This document shows positions 1-7,902 of a DNA stretch of 64,000 nucleotides, piece by piece. Within the stretch, counting starts at the first letter, position 1. Every line of letters starts with the position of its first letter. Source of the stretch: JAPOPJ01 sp964538885 (GTDB lineage Archaea; Thermoproteota; Nitrososphaeria; Nitrososphaerales; Nitrosopumilaceae); NCBI GenBank assembly GCA_964538885.1, contig CAZIHR010000072.1, positions 40,591 to 104,590 on the forward strand, written 5' to 3'. The notes beneath the pieces are model-generated. The model searched no databases, was not told where the DNA came from, and saw only the letters and a program-made list of their open reading frames with translations. Made by a program: the position numbers and the translations under genes.

Positions 1-195
1 ATGGCTTCCAAAGAGATCGCTTTGGGTGTAGGAATTCCCATGGTTGTGGTGGGTGCCCTCATGACATGGCTCTGGGCCCCAGCTGGGGCTGAATTTCAGA
101 ACCAAGTCGAGCTTGTTGGGAGCACAATTGGAATATTGGGAATAGTATTCTTTATCTCCGGATTGTTCTATTCCAGAGAGCCCATACTACATTGA
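1..195 (+). CDS. small two-helix membrane protein, unknown function
   Basis: Encodes 64 residues with two hydrophobic stretches (about residues 6-28 and 40-56) separated by a short polar loop, so probably a double-pass membrane protein. No family is recognised. The ATG is the first base of the window, so a longer upstream start cannot be excluded. The stop codon overlaps the TTG start of queE by three bases (TTGA), which suggests co-transcription with the preQ0 gene. Nothing shows a functional link to that pathway. Confidence 0.5.
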   Translation: MASKEIALGVGIPMVVVGALMTWLWAPAGAEFQNQVELVGSTIGILGIVFFISGLFYSREPILH

Positions 196-953
196 AAGAA
201 ACTCACGGAATAAATATCGATACGGGGGATCACAAGTGCTTGAAGGTGAGGCTGTCTGAGATATTTACGTCAATTGAGGGAGAGGGTATTCTTTATGGCA
301 CCAAGACGTTGTTTGTACGATTTGCCGGGTGCCCCTTTACTTGTTTTTACTGCGATACTCCAGAATCACTACCACTTGATTCGGGAAAAGAATACACAAC
401 AGAACAGGTATGCGACTTGATTGATTCCAGCATACATGATAATACATACAAAGTAAATTTCACGGGGGGGGAACCGCTCATTCAACATGAAGCAGTGGCT
501 GAATTGGCAGAACACGTACAAAAGAAACAGATTCGGACCTATCTAGAATCATCGTGTTTTGATTCAGAAAGATTTAGACACGTTCTGCCGTTCATTGATA
601 TTGCAAAGGTAGAGATCAAGACGAAAGATTCAGAATTTGTGGATGCCAAACATTATAATCGAATGGTAGAAAATGCGGTGATGTGTCTAGAACTTGCTGC
701 ATCATCCAAAAGTACAACCTATGTAAAAATTGTTGCAAGCTCCAAGACTACGCCCAAAGAACTAGAAGATATAGCAAGGCAGATCTTCTCTACTATATCA
801 AGCAACGAGATATCGGGATTTGTAATACAGCCCACGTATGGCGTGGCAGAACCATCTCTAGAATTACTGTTATCGCTGTATGATGCAGTGTATCCATATT
901 ATATACAAGTGAAGGTCGTCCCTCAACTCCACAAGCTGATTGGAGCACCCTGA
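192..953 (+). CDS. queE: 7-carboxy-7-deazaguanine synthase QueE
   Basis: Radical SAM enzyme that turns 6-carboxytetrahydropterin into 7-carboxy-7-deazaguanine on the way to preQ0, the base used for archaeosine in tRNA. The 253-residue product carries the CX3CX2C cluster motif (Cys47, Cys51, Cys54 in FAGCPFTCFYCDT) preceded by the family signature EIFTSIEGEG, and a glycine-rich TGGEP SAM-binding motif near residue 93. The TTG at 192 overlaps the previous stop; an in-frame TTG at 240 or GTG at 246 would also keep the whole domain, so the first 16 or so residues are uncertain. FolE and QueC, from the same pathway, lie within 1.6 kb. Confidence 0.9.
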   Translation: MKETHGINIDTGDHKCLKVRLSEIFTSIEGEGILYGTKTLFVRFAGCPFTCFYCDTPESLPLDSGKEYTTEQVCDLIDSSIHDNTYKVNFTGGEPLIQHEAVAELAEHVQKKQIRTYLESSCFDSERFRHVLPFIDIAKVEIKTKDSEFVDAKHYNRMVENAVMCLELAASSKSTTYVKIVASSKTTPKELEDIARQIFSTISSNEISGFVIQPTYGVAEPSLELLLSLYDAVYPYYIQVKVVPQLHKLIGAP

Positions 954-1010
954 TTCCATCAAAACAAAATACCAAGTAAGTTCAAATAGCTACCAGTATG
1001 AAATATATCA

Positions 1011-1565
1011 ATGGACAAAGAGCGTGTCAAAAAACTCGTAAGAGAATTGATAATTGAGATAGGTGAAGACCCCACCAGAGAGGGACTCAAAGGAACTCCC
1101 GAAAGAATTTCATGTATGTACAAGGAGATCTTTGCCGGATATGACTCTGATTCGGAACTATCTGTGCAGTTCTCCGAGGACTCGGACGTGGTTCTTGCAC
1201 GCGATATCCAGTTTTATTCTATGTGTGAACACCACATGTTGCCGTTCATGGGAAAGATCCACATAGCATATTCTCCAAACGGTAGAGTCTTTGGCATATC
1301 AAAACTGATTCGGCTGGTAGAAAAATACTCAAAGCGACTACAAATTCAAGAACGTCTTACCAAGAATATAGCAGACGAGCTGTTTGCGCAGGGTGTCAAA
1401 GGGGTGGCGGTTCTAGCAGAGGCAGAACATCTATGCATGAAGATGCGCGGGGTCAAGAATGACGCAAAGCTGTTCTCTTCGGCATATAGAGGAATATATG
1501 AGAAAACGGATGAAAAAGAAGGCATCATGGCAATAATTAAGAATCGTCAAGACAAATCATTTTAG
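1011..1565 (+). CDS. folE: GTP cyclohydrolase I (FolE type)
   Basis: Opens the guanine ring of GTP to give 7,8-dihydroneopterin triphosphate, the first step to preQ0 and pterins. The 184 residues match the FolE-I core: a SMCEHHMLPF zinc-binding motif (Cys72, His75), the long YSKRLQIQERLT helix, and a second zinc Cys near residue 143 in AEHLCMKMRGV. Length is typical of a FolE without N-terminal extension. Placement between queE and queC supports a role in deazaguanine synthesis rather than folate. QueD, the step between FolE and QueE, is not in the window. Confidence 0.93.
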   Translation: MDKERVKKLVRELIIEIGEDPTREGLKGTPERISCMYKEIFAGYDSDSELSVQFSEDSDVVLARDIQFYSMCEHHMLPFMGKIHIAYSPNGRVFGISKLIRLVEKYSKRLQIQERLTKNIADELFAQGVKGVAVLAEAEHLCMKMRGVKNDAKLFSSAYRGIYEKTDEKEGIMAIIKNRQDKSF

Positions 1566-1573
1566 GCACAGCC

Positions 1574-1590
1574 TTAAAAATTAAATAAGC
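1574..1590 (+). promoter_or_regulatory. TATA-like promoter for the 1610 gene
   Basis: An A/T run (TTAAAAATTAAATAAGC) centred about 26 nt before the ATG at 1610 is placed as expected for an archaeal TATA box of a leaderless transcript. It is the reason for preferring the ATG at 1610 over the TTG at 1598. Confidence 0.45.
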
Positions 1591-1609
1591 ACTCCCTTTG
1601 AGCAAATTC

Positions 1610-1861
1610 ATGGGATCGCACTCCAACGTACACATACCAAAAGAATCATGGCCGCACTGGACATGGTATGTAATTGAGTTTGGAATAGTACTTGCAGTAT
1701 CCATGTTGGTATCAAGAGAGATTACAGACTCGATCGCAGATCTGCCACCCGACACACAAAACTGGGTATTTATGGGAATAGTTGGTGTGATCTTTTTTGT
1801 TTGGTATATTGTAATTAGGGGACTAGTACTCAAAAAGAAGATACTTGAAAACAAATACTAG
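1610..1861 (+). CDS. small membrane protein, unknown function
   Basis: Encodes 83 residues. A polar, histidine-containing start (SHSNVHIPKESWPHW) is followed by two strongly hydrophobic segments (about residues 20-40 and 52-75) and a basic tail rich in lysine. This predicts a double-pass inner-membrane protein. No family is recognised. A TTG at 1598 would add four residues. It sits between folE and the oppositely oriented queC, ending one base before the queC stop on the other strand. Confidence 0.55.
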   Translation: MGSHSNVHIPKESWPHWTWYVIEFGIVLAVSMLVSREITDSIADLPPDTQNWVFMGIVGVIFFVWYIVIRGLVLKKKILENKY

Positions 1862-1862
1862 G

Positions 1863-2537
1863 TCATCTCAAATATCTTGTCTTGTCTGTAATTTTGGCAT
1901 CTCCAAAGGCTGCCTTCCTATTGTTGCATGACTCACATGTGCCGCAGTGATATCGCCCATTACTATAACAGCTCCATGTTCTAAAGATGTCATCACCAAT
2001 TACCCTATAGCCTGCTTGGATCAGATTGCTCTTGGAGAGTCCCTCAATATATGGAGACCATATATTCAGAGTTTTCCGCATACCGGCCTTGATTCCATCA
2101 ATCTCGCCCATATTAAATGCAGAAGCAAGCAGCTTGGCAAATCGAGGTCTACAGTCCGGATAGTGTTTGTCACCCATATGTGCACCATATGCCACTATAG
2201 AGGCTCCCAATGAATAGGCCCACGCAGAGGCAATGGCAAGAAAGACAGCATTTCTGATTGGAACCACAATCGAGTATTCAAATGAGCCTGGAAGATCTCC
2301 CTTTCTGCCAGTGAGTACGTTGGAATCTCCATAAAGTGACTTCATAAATCCCATGTCAACAATTCGATGTTGTTTGAAGGCAAACATCTTTGCAAATGTC
2401 TTGGCTGAACGAATCTCTTTGGCTGCCTTTTGGCCGTACGAAAATGAGATGCCATACAATTCATATCTTGGCTGTAAAAGTGTTGCACAGCATACAGAAT
2501 CCATTCCTCCACTAAACACCATCACTGCCTTCTTCAT
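1863..2537 (-). CDS. queC: 7-cyano-7-deazaguanine (preQ0) synthase QueC
   Basis: Converts 7-carboxy-7-deazaguanine to preQ0 with ATP and ammonia. The 224-residue protein starts with the ATP-pyrophosphatase motif SGGMDS (residues 9-14), has the family segment ISFSYGQ near residue 31, and ends with the zinc-binding cysteine cluster (WSCYSNGRYHCGTCESC, about residues 189-205). Length is normal for the family. It is the last gene of a tight minus-strand group after the GPN GTPase and thrB, with a 4-nt gap to thrB, although its pathway partners queE and folE lie on the other strand just beyond its stop. Confidence 0.93.
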   Translation of the reverse strand: MKKAVMVFSGGMDSVCCATLLQPRYELYGISFSYGQKAAKEIRSAKTFAKMFAFKQHRIVDMGFMKSLYGDSNVLTGRKGDLPGSFEYSIVVPIRNAVFLAIASAWAYSLGASIVAYGAHMGDKHYPDCRPRFAKLLASAFNMGEIDGIKAGMRKTLNIWSPYIEGLSKSNLIQAGYRVIGDDIFRTWSCYSNGRYHCGTCESCNNRKAAFGDAKITDKTRYLR

Positions 2538-2541
2538 CTAA

Positions 2542-3468
2542 TCATTCCTGCCGCCTTACTGTGGCACCCATAGCTGGTCGACATATGATGGTCTGACAAT
2601 CAATCGTGACAGAGGCAAATCCAATACTCATGGCATTAACAATGTCATCCAAGTTGGATTTTGTATCTGCAAATGCAATCACTGAGGGGCCAGCGCCACT
2701 TATTGTAACTCCTAATGCACCTGCTTTCAAGGCATTTTCTTTGACCGCGGCAAAGCCGGGAATTAGATGCATTCTGGCCGGCTCCACAATTGTATCTTTA
2801 ATTGAGGTGCCGATCAGTTGGGTGTCTTTTTGCATGAATCCTGCAACAATTGATGCTGCATATGCAAGATTTGTTACACTGTCTATAAAATTTATCTTGG
2901 AAGGCAATACACTTCGTGAAACACTGGTCTTCTTTGCAGGTACCTGTAATTTTGGCACGGCAACACATAACTGAAGATTTGTGGGTGGATCTATTCTGAT
3001 CACATCAAGTGGGTCCGTCCTGATTATTACAAATCCGCCAAGTACGGATGCTGCCACATTGTCATAGTGGATAGATCCCGCACTTGCCTTTTCTCCATAT
3101 CCAGCAAATTCCACAAGAGAGTTGGCATCAAGTCCCAGATCAAATAGCTTGTCTGTTGCAACTGCGGCGGCGGCCGCCGATGCTGCGCTGCTGCCCAATC
3201 CAAAGCCAGCAGGAACTCTCTTCTTTATCTTGATTTGTATGCCACCATCTAACTTGAATTTTTCTTGCATGTTTTTTACAACCAGCCCCGCCGTATTGTT
3301 TTCGGGTTTTGTAGGCACACCACCATCTGCAATAATTGATACTTCTGTACCTTTTCTTGTCAAAGTGATTTCGTCAAAAAAGGCATCAAGTGCAAGTCCA
3401 AACACATCAAAGCCGGGGCCCAAATTCGCAGTAGATGATGGGGCACTCACGGTAATCTCAGAGACCAC
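2542..3468 (-). CDS. thrB: homoserine kinase
   Basis: GHMP-family kinase that phosphorylates L-homoserine in threonine synthesis. The 308 residues show the N-terminal substrate motif APSSTANLGPGFDVFG (residues 9-24), the glycine/serine-rich ATP-binding loop PAGFGLGSSAASA (about 85-97) and the C-terminal GVTISGAGPSVIAF motif of the family. Other GHMP kinases such as mevalonate kinase are less likely because GPGFDVFGLAL is a ThrB signature. It shares its first base with the end of the GPN GTPase gene, so the two are almost certainly co-transcribed and perhaps translationally coupled. Confidence 0.92.
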   Translation of the reverse strand: MVSEITVSAPSSTANLGPGFDVFGLALDAFFDEITLTRKGTEVSIIADGGVPTKPENNTAGLVVKNMQEKFKLDGGIQIKIKKRVPAGFGLGSSAASAAAAAVATDKLFDLGLDANSLVEFAGYGEKASAGSIHYDNVAASVLGGFVIIRTDPLDVIRIDPPTNLQLCVAVPKLQVPAKKTSVSRSVLPSKINFIDSVTNLAYAASIVAGFMQKDTQLIGTSIKDTIVEPARMHLIPGFAAVKENALKAGALGVTISGAGPSVIAFADTKSNLDDIVNAMSIGFASVTIDCQTIICRPAMGATVRRQE

Positions 3469-4226
3469 TAGTCATCCACCTCCTCACCTAAATTGAGGAT
3501 TCGACTCAACGCACCCTCCAAGTTTACCAGCCCGTCTCCTGTGACGTTGGATATTGGTATCAGTCCTTGCGCAAGTCCTCCCAGATTCAGCCCTCTCAAA
3601 ATGGTTGAAGTTAGGGAATATGTCTCTCCATCAGCCTCTCTTGCAATATCATCCTCAAGTTTTTTCAGATTGGAGGACCATTGGAGAATGTCTCGTAGCT
3701 TGGCTCCGATGAGATCCATCTTAGTTATGACGTTGACTGTAGGCAATTCAAGGCGAAGTCTTATAGATGTTGCAAGAAGTGCAATTGAGACAAAATTCAT
3801 CGGAGTGGTAATTAATGCACCATCAAACAGGAATAGACAGGTCTTTTCATCTGATGAAATGTTCTCTGCAACAAAACGTCCACTAGCGCGATACGCAAAC
3901 AGCTCAATCTGCCCAGGCGTATCTACCAGTAAATAGTCAGGATTGACACTGTCTATCTCATTTTGAATCTCTTCTATCTTGGATGCAACTAGGTCATTTG
4001 CCATTATAAGCGAGCCGTTAGGTCCTAGATCATACTGCTGCATTATTGATACCACATCAACGTGATCTCTTACATCAATGTCGCACGTATATGGAAGATT
4101 TTCCACTCCTGGATCCAAGTTCAGCACCGCTGTAAATGCACCGTTTTTTGTGTAATACTCGTACAATTTTGATGTGAGAAGAGATTTGCCAGATCCAGCA
4201 GTACCAACAACAAAGATAGACTTCAT
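3468..4226 (-). CDS. GPN-loop GTPase
   Basis: A 252-residue P-loop GTPase of the GPN family, related to the eukaryotic Gpn/XAB1 proteins that help assemble RNA polymerase II. Visible motifs are the Walker A GTAGSGKS (residues 8-15), the eponymous Gly-Pro-Asn insertion in YDLGPNGS near residue 68, the DTPGQIE switch region and the base-specificity motif TKMD. Length fits archaeal single-copy members. The cellular role in archaea is not established. It heads the minus-strand group GPN-thrB-queC and has a divergent promoter region shared with the flippase-like gene. Confidence 0.9.
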   Translation of the reverse strand: MKSIFVVGTAGSGKSLLTSKLYEYYTKNGAFTAVLNLDPGVENLPYTCDIDVRDHVDVVSIMQQYDLGPNGSLIMANDLVASKIEEIQNEIDSVNPDYLLVDTPGQIELFAYRASGRFVAENISSDEKTCLFLFDGALITTPMNFVSIALLATSIRLRLELPTVNVITKMDLIGAKLRDILQWSSNLKKLEDDIAREADGETYSLTSTILRGLNLGGLAQGLIPISNVTGDGLVNLEGALSRILNLGEEVDD

Positions 4227-4239
4227 TCGTTGGAATTTC

Positions 4240-4260
4240 CTTTATTGGCTTATATTTGAA
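4240..4260. promoter_or_regulatory. overlapping divergent TATA boxes
   Basis: The 53-nt space between two divergent starts (4226 minus, 4280 plus) holds one A/T block, GGCTTATATTTG at 4247-4258 and its reverse complement. On either strand it lies roughly 20-30 nt from the start codon. One TATA region probably serves both genes, both leaderless. Confidence 0.5.
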
Positions 4261-4279
4261 TCCATAAAGAAATTAACAG

Positions 4280-5311
4280 ATGAAATGGAGAGTAATTGTA
4301 ATACCTGTAACGCTTGTTCCTATTTTTATCATCGCAATACAGTTTGACATCAAACCTGAAGACATTCTAGCAATTGGTTTGTTTCCGTTTATAGGCGCGG
4401 TTGCTGCAATGCTAGTAAAGCTGTTCTTGCAGGGAGTAAAGTTCACGTATATAGTACGACAATACATGGGAAAGTTCGATTCATTCTGGAAGCTAAGTGG
4501 TGTCAGGATGGGTAGCGAGTTCATCAAGTTTACAACGCCGATGTTTATAGGTGCAGAGTTTGTAGTGATTTATTATCTGCACAAGAAGGGTGCCAAGCCG
4601 TCATCGTCAACGTGGATTGCAATTATGGATATAGTTACTGAAGTTCTGGCAGGTGGCATTCTTTCTATCATGGCAGGGATCCTAGCACTGATAAGTGGTG
4701 CCTATGTAGTAGCTACAATAATACTGGGAACCAGCATTGCGGTCACATCTCTGTGGATGGTACTGTTCTTTCTGTCCTCAAAGAAGACATTTCAGGTTCC
4801 TAGAATTATTGCAGTTTTAGCATCCAGATTTGGGAAGGAGAAAGGCCAGAAATACATAACACAGACAAATTCGTGGATGGCCGAAGTCTGTACGATGAGT
4901 AGAAAAAATTTGAAAACTGCCAAGTCAAAAAAAGTCTTTACTATTACACTTCTTTTGTCTTTGGCATCATGGATATTTTATGGAATTTCATTCATGATTA
5001 TAGCTATTGGGACCAACTACATCATAGGTGCGTTTGATTCTATAATGGCCGTCATGGGTGCAAACGCAATAGGAAATTTACCTATCACGGTGGGAGGTTC
5101 TGGCCTTGCAGAGTTTGGAATTGTGGCATATATCTACAACTTGAATCCGTTCAACTTTGATATTACGGGGGAAAGTGTGGCAGTCTGGGATGCCGTAATT
5201 GGTTGGAGAATTGCAACGTATTATATTCCAATTCTCTTTACGTGGTTGCTTCTAGTAAAGCTAGCTTTGAGTAAGATCACCAAGACTGCACAGAATGACA
5301 AAAGTTTATGA
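4280..5311 (+). CDS. flippase-like integral membrane protein (LPG synthase TM-domain/AglD-like)
   Basis: A 343-residue polytopic membrane protein with about eight hydrophobic segments. It resembles the lysylphosphatidylglycerol synthase transmembrane-region superfamily (UPF0104/AglD-like): an early GxxPFIGAVAAMLVKLFLQG segment, a FIKFTTPMFIGAEFVVIYYL segment and the characteristic AIGNLPITVGGSGLAEFGI motif near the third quarter. Family members translocate or modify lipid-linked molecules, but the substrate here cannot be read. It is preceded by a TATA-like box about 26 nt upstream and appears monocistronic. Confidence 0.75.
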   Translation: MKWRVIVIPVTLVPIFIIAIQFDIKPEDILAIGLFPFIGAVAAMLVKLFLQGVKFTYIVRQYMGKFDSFWKLSGVRMGSEFIKFTTPMFIGAEFVVIYYLHKKGAKPSSSTWIAIMDIVTEVLAGGILSIMAGILALISGAYVVATIILGTSIAVTSLWMVLFFLSSKKTFQVPRIIAVLASRFGKEKGQKYITQTNSWMAEVCTMSRKNLKTAKSKKVFTITLLLSLASWIFYGISFMIIAIGTNYIIGAFDSIMAVMGANAIGNLPITVGGSGLAEFGIVAYIYNLNPFNFDITGESVAVWDAVIGWRIATYYIPILFTWLLLVKLALSKITKTAQNDKSL

Positions 5312-5425
5312 GATTAGAATAATAGATATGCCTGAGATATCTAAATGGATGTTGCCAAATTTTACTTGTGGTGTAGCCAAGCATATTTCTAAGGATTTAT
5401 TTCTAGGGCAAGTGATTTCTTCCCA

Positions 5426-6025
5426 ATGGTGGAGATAGCACACGATGTGGGAACAGACAGACAAGAGCTGCTACAGATACTAGTAAGAACAGGCGCATTC
5501 CAATATTCACAAGATAAGCCATTCCAGCTGACATCAGGAGAAACAAGTCCATACTATTTTGATCTAAGACGACTCAACGGTGACCCAGAAGGAATTAATT
5601 CTGTTGCAAAAACACTCTATCATGCCATTCAACAGATACCAAACATCAAGTCCGTTGGGGGTCTAGAATCTGGCTCCATTTCCATTGCAACTGCAATATC
5701 ACAGCTAAGTTGGATTGAGCACCAAAAAAAATTGTCGAATCCTCTTATTGCATCATTTTTTGTCCGCAAGAAACCAAAGAAATACGGAGCTCGTAGGGCA
5801 ATAGAAGGTAAGATTGTATCTCCGGCAGTAATCATAGATGATGTGGTGACAAGTGGCATGTCCGCACTGTCTGCAATAAGTATGGTAAGAGAAGAGGGTA
5901 TCGAATGTGCCTGTCTAATGGCAATCGTCTTTAGGGGCACAGTAGAGCAGCGTGATACAATTGAGAAAGAGATACAGCTACGATACATATTTGACAAGGA
6001 TCGCATCATTGAACAGTTCAAATGA
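5426..6025 (+). CDS. pyrE: orotate phosphoribosyltransferase
   Basis: Transfers phosphoribose from PRPP to orotate, giving OMP in pyrimidine synthesis. The 199-residue protein has the YYFDLRRLNG start strand, the SIATAIS glycine-poor loop, the catalytic lysine-rich loop FVRKKPKKYG (about residues 113-122) and the PRPP-binding motif VIIDDVVTSGMSAL (about 134-147). Two acidic residues followed by TSG identify a type I PRTase. Stands alone between unrelated genes. Confidence 0.9.
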   Translation: MVEIAHDVGTDRQELLQILVRTGAFQYSQDKPFQLTSGETSPYYFDLRRLNGDPEGINSVAKTLYHAIQQIPNIKSVGGLESGSISIATAISQLSWIEHQKKLSNPLIASFFVRKKPKKYGARRAIEGKIVSPAVIIDDVVTSGMSALSAISMVREEGIECACLMAIVFRGTVEQRDTIEKEIQLRYIFDKDRIIEQFK

Positions 6026-6091
6026 CGTACAACATAATTCTGACTGAAAAGATCATCTTATGAGTCAAGTCTGCTGATTCTGGGCGAAACC

Positions 6092-6105
6092 GCTTTATCT
6101 TTAAA
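6092..6105 (+). promoter_or_regulatory. TATA-like promoter of the SDR gene
   Basis: CTTTATCTTTAAAC lies about 20-28 nt before the TTG at 6120, consistent with a leaderless mRNA and supporting a non-ATG start. Confidence 0.4.
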
Positions 6106-6119
6106 CATACAGCTCCAAC

Positions 6120-6923
6120 TTGTTGTATTTTAAAGGCAAAAATGTAGTAATAACTGGTGCATCATCAGGCATTGGAAGAGCTGCTGCAACCAAATTTGCA
6201 AAGAGAGGGGCCAATGTAATTCTAGTTGCACGGCGACTAGAGAAGCTACAGCAGGCAGAAGATGAATTAAAGAAATTTGGCATATCTACCATGACTTGCC
6301 GGTGTGATGTGTCAGACAAGCTTCAGGTAGCAAGTCTATACAAAATGGTACAAGATAAATTTGGAGCCATAGATATACTGGTCAATAATGCGGGTTTTGC
6401 CATTTATGGATCCGTCTCAGATATTACCATTGATGATATAGAGTCACAGATGGCAACCAATTATTTTGGAATGATTTACTGCACAAAATATTTTCTTCCA
6501 GACATGCTAGAAAAACACACTGGTCATATAGTTAATGTCGCATCAGTGGCCGCCAGCTTTGGTTTACCAGGTATTGCCTCATACTGTGCCTCCAAATTTG
6601 CAATGTTGGGATTCTCAGAAGGACTAAAGTACGAGTTGAGGGGAACCGGCGTAAAGGTCACAGTAGTAAGTCCGATTATGGTCCGTACGGACTTTTTTGA
6701 CCACCCATCTTTTGAAAATATGCCCAGATATTCACCGACATCCCTGAGTGCTGAAACTGTTGCAAAGGCAGTATTGAAGGCGGCAAACTCTTCTCGTCTA
6801 GAAATTATAGTGCCAGCAGCTGCCCGCGCGGCAGTATGGGGCAAACATACGTTCCCGTTTCTAGTAAATCCAATAGTAAGCTCGGCGTTTCAAAAGCAGT
6901 TAGACAGTATAAAAAAGAACTAG
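6120..6923 (+). CDS. short-chain dehydrogenase/reductase
   Basis: A classical SDR of 267 residues. Seen directly: NAD(P)-binding TGASSGIG (residues 12-19), RR after the second strand (VARRLEK) suggesting NADPH preference, NNAG near residue 90, the catalytic Ser in VASVAASFG and the YCASK active-site Tyr/Lys pair near residue 160. Substrate unknown; the overall layout is that of ketoreductases acting on lipids or steroids. The start is a TTG (6120, or the next TTG at 6123). It ends two bases before the stop of the convergent 6925 gene. Confidence 0.87.
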   Translation: MLYFKGKNVVITGASSGIGRAAATKFAKRGANVILVARRLEKLQQAEDELKKFGISTMTCRCDVSDKLQVASLYKMVQDKFGAIDILVNNAGFAIYGSVSDITIDDIESQMATNYFGMIYCTKYFLPDMLEKHTGHIVNVASVAASFGLPGIASYCASKFAMLGFSEGLKYELRGTGVKVTVVSPIMVRTDFFDHPSFENMPRYSPTSLSAETVAKAVLKAANSSRLEIIVPAAARAAVWGKHTFPFLVNPIVSSAFQKQLDSIKKN

Positions 6924-6924
6924 A

Positions 6925-7317
6925 CTATTCTTCGTCATCGGCAGAGTCAGCAGAACCAACATCTAGCTGTTCCATCGACTTGAGATCAAACTGGTATATG
7001 GTGGTCATATCTATTTGTTTCTCCGCCTGTAGCCATTCAGAGACACGGTTGCTTAATGGGGCTCGAGATTGATTAAATTTGAATTCATAAACAATGCCTT
7101 TTTCTAGATCTGACGAGTTGATACTGTCTGGCAGATCCATAGTAACAATATGTCGTCCATCCTCAACTGACTCATAAAGCTGAGCATCTATTTTGCCATC
7201 ATCCGAATAGATCTCCAAGATGTAGCCAGTCCTAACAAGCTCAACTGGTTTTTCAAATTTTGCATTTTGGATCTCATCAGAAACCCAATCAGGGATATCA
7301 TCTCTCTTTTTTGCCAT
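6925..7317 (-). CDS. conserved-type hypothetical acidic protein
   Basis: Encodes 130 residues, soluble, acidic, with no signal peptide and a run of aspartate, serine and glutamate at the C-terminus. The N-terminus (MAKKRDDIPDWVSDEI) and alternating charged strands suggest a small folded domain, but no family is recognised. It follows the zinc-ribbon gene after 11 nt and is likely co-transcribed with it. Confidence 0.65.
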   Translation of the reverse strand: MAKKRDDIPDWVSDEIQNAKFEKPVELVRTGYILEIYSDDGKIDAQLYESVEDGRHIVTMDLPDSINSSDLEKGIVYEFKFNQSRAPLSNRVSEWLQAEKQIDMTTIYQFDLKSMEQLDVGSADSADDEE

Positions 7318-7328
7318 AGTGTATCAAC

Positions 7329-7658
7329 CTAGCTCTGTCGTTTTTCTTTTTTGCTTTTTTGCCACCATTCCAGATAATCATCCTGTTTGTCTTGTCGAGT
7401 CTTTTCCCTCTGGTTAAGTCTGTATCTAATGTCTGAAACCTGTTCTCTGGTTGCATATAGACCGCATCTCTTACATATGAAGTGCTTGGTGGAAGGATCC
7501 ATCTTCATTGGAATTTCAATCTGATCAAACAACTTGGACAGACCATCTCTACCCTCCATTGCAAGCATGTCATCAGTGTAGCTTTCTTGTATCTTTATCT
7601 TCTCCCTAGCTGTACATTCTGGGCAATTGGGCATGAAGATCACCTTAGTTTTTTCCAT
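7329..7658 (-). CDS. zinc-ribbon protein, unknown function
   Basis: Encodes 109 residues with two CxxC pairs: NCPEC at residues 11-15 and FICKRCGLY near residue 61, spaced like a zinc ribbon. The C-terminal third is highly charged and probably a long helix (NQREKTRQDKQDDYLEWW). This arrangement suggests nucleic-acid or protein binding. No named family is recognised. It is the first gene of a two-gene unit with the 6925 protein. Confidence 0.7.
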   Translation of the reverse strand: MEKTKVIFMPNCPECTAREKIKIQESYTDDMLAMEGRDGLSKLFDQIEIPMKMDPSTKHFICKRCGLYATREQVSDIRYRLNQREKTRQDKQDDYLEWWQKSKKEKRQS

Positions 7659-7795
7659 AAAAGCGTTACCACGATTGATTCATCTGCAAAAAAGGATACC
7701 AGCTTCAGGGGCATATGGCTAGTAACACCACATGCAAGATGGTGATTATGTCGGTGGACGATCTCAATAATCTAGCAGGAGAATTGGTATCTTTT

Positions 7796-7894
7796 TTGCA
7801 AGAGTCCTCTGGTACGTGGTTTTTTATCGTCATCCCTTTCGGTCAGTTTGCCCATCGAACATACCACGCACCAGATTGCCTAAGACTCTTGCAA
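7796..7894. repeat. long imperfect inverted repeat downstream of glycosyltransferase gene
   Basis: TTGCAAGAGTC at 7796-7806 is matched exactly by its reverse complement at 7884-7894. Just inside it, CTGGTACGTGG (7809-7819) pairs with CCACGCACCAG (7864-7874) with one mismatch. Together the arms could form a 22-bp interrupted stem around a 44-nt loop, starting 8 nt after the stop of the 7903 gene on the minus strand. It could be a 3' end structure, an RNA or a decayed small element. Confidence 0.55.
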
Positions 7895-7902
7895 ATTCAG
7901 TA

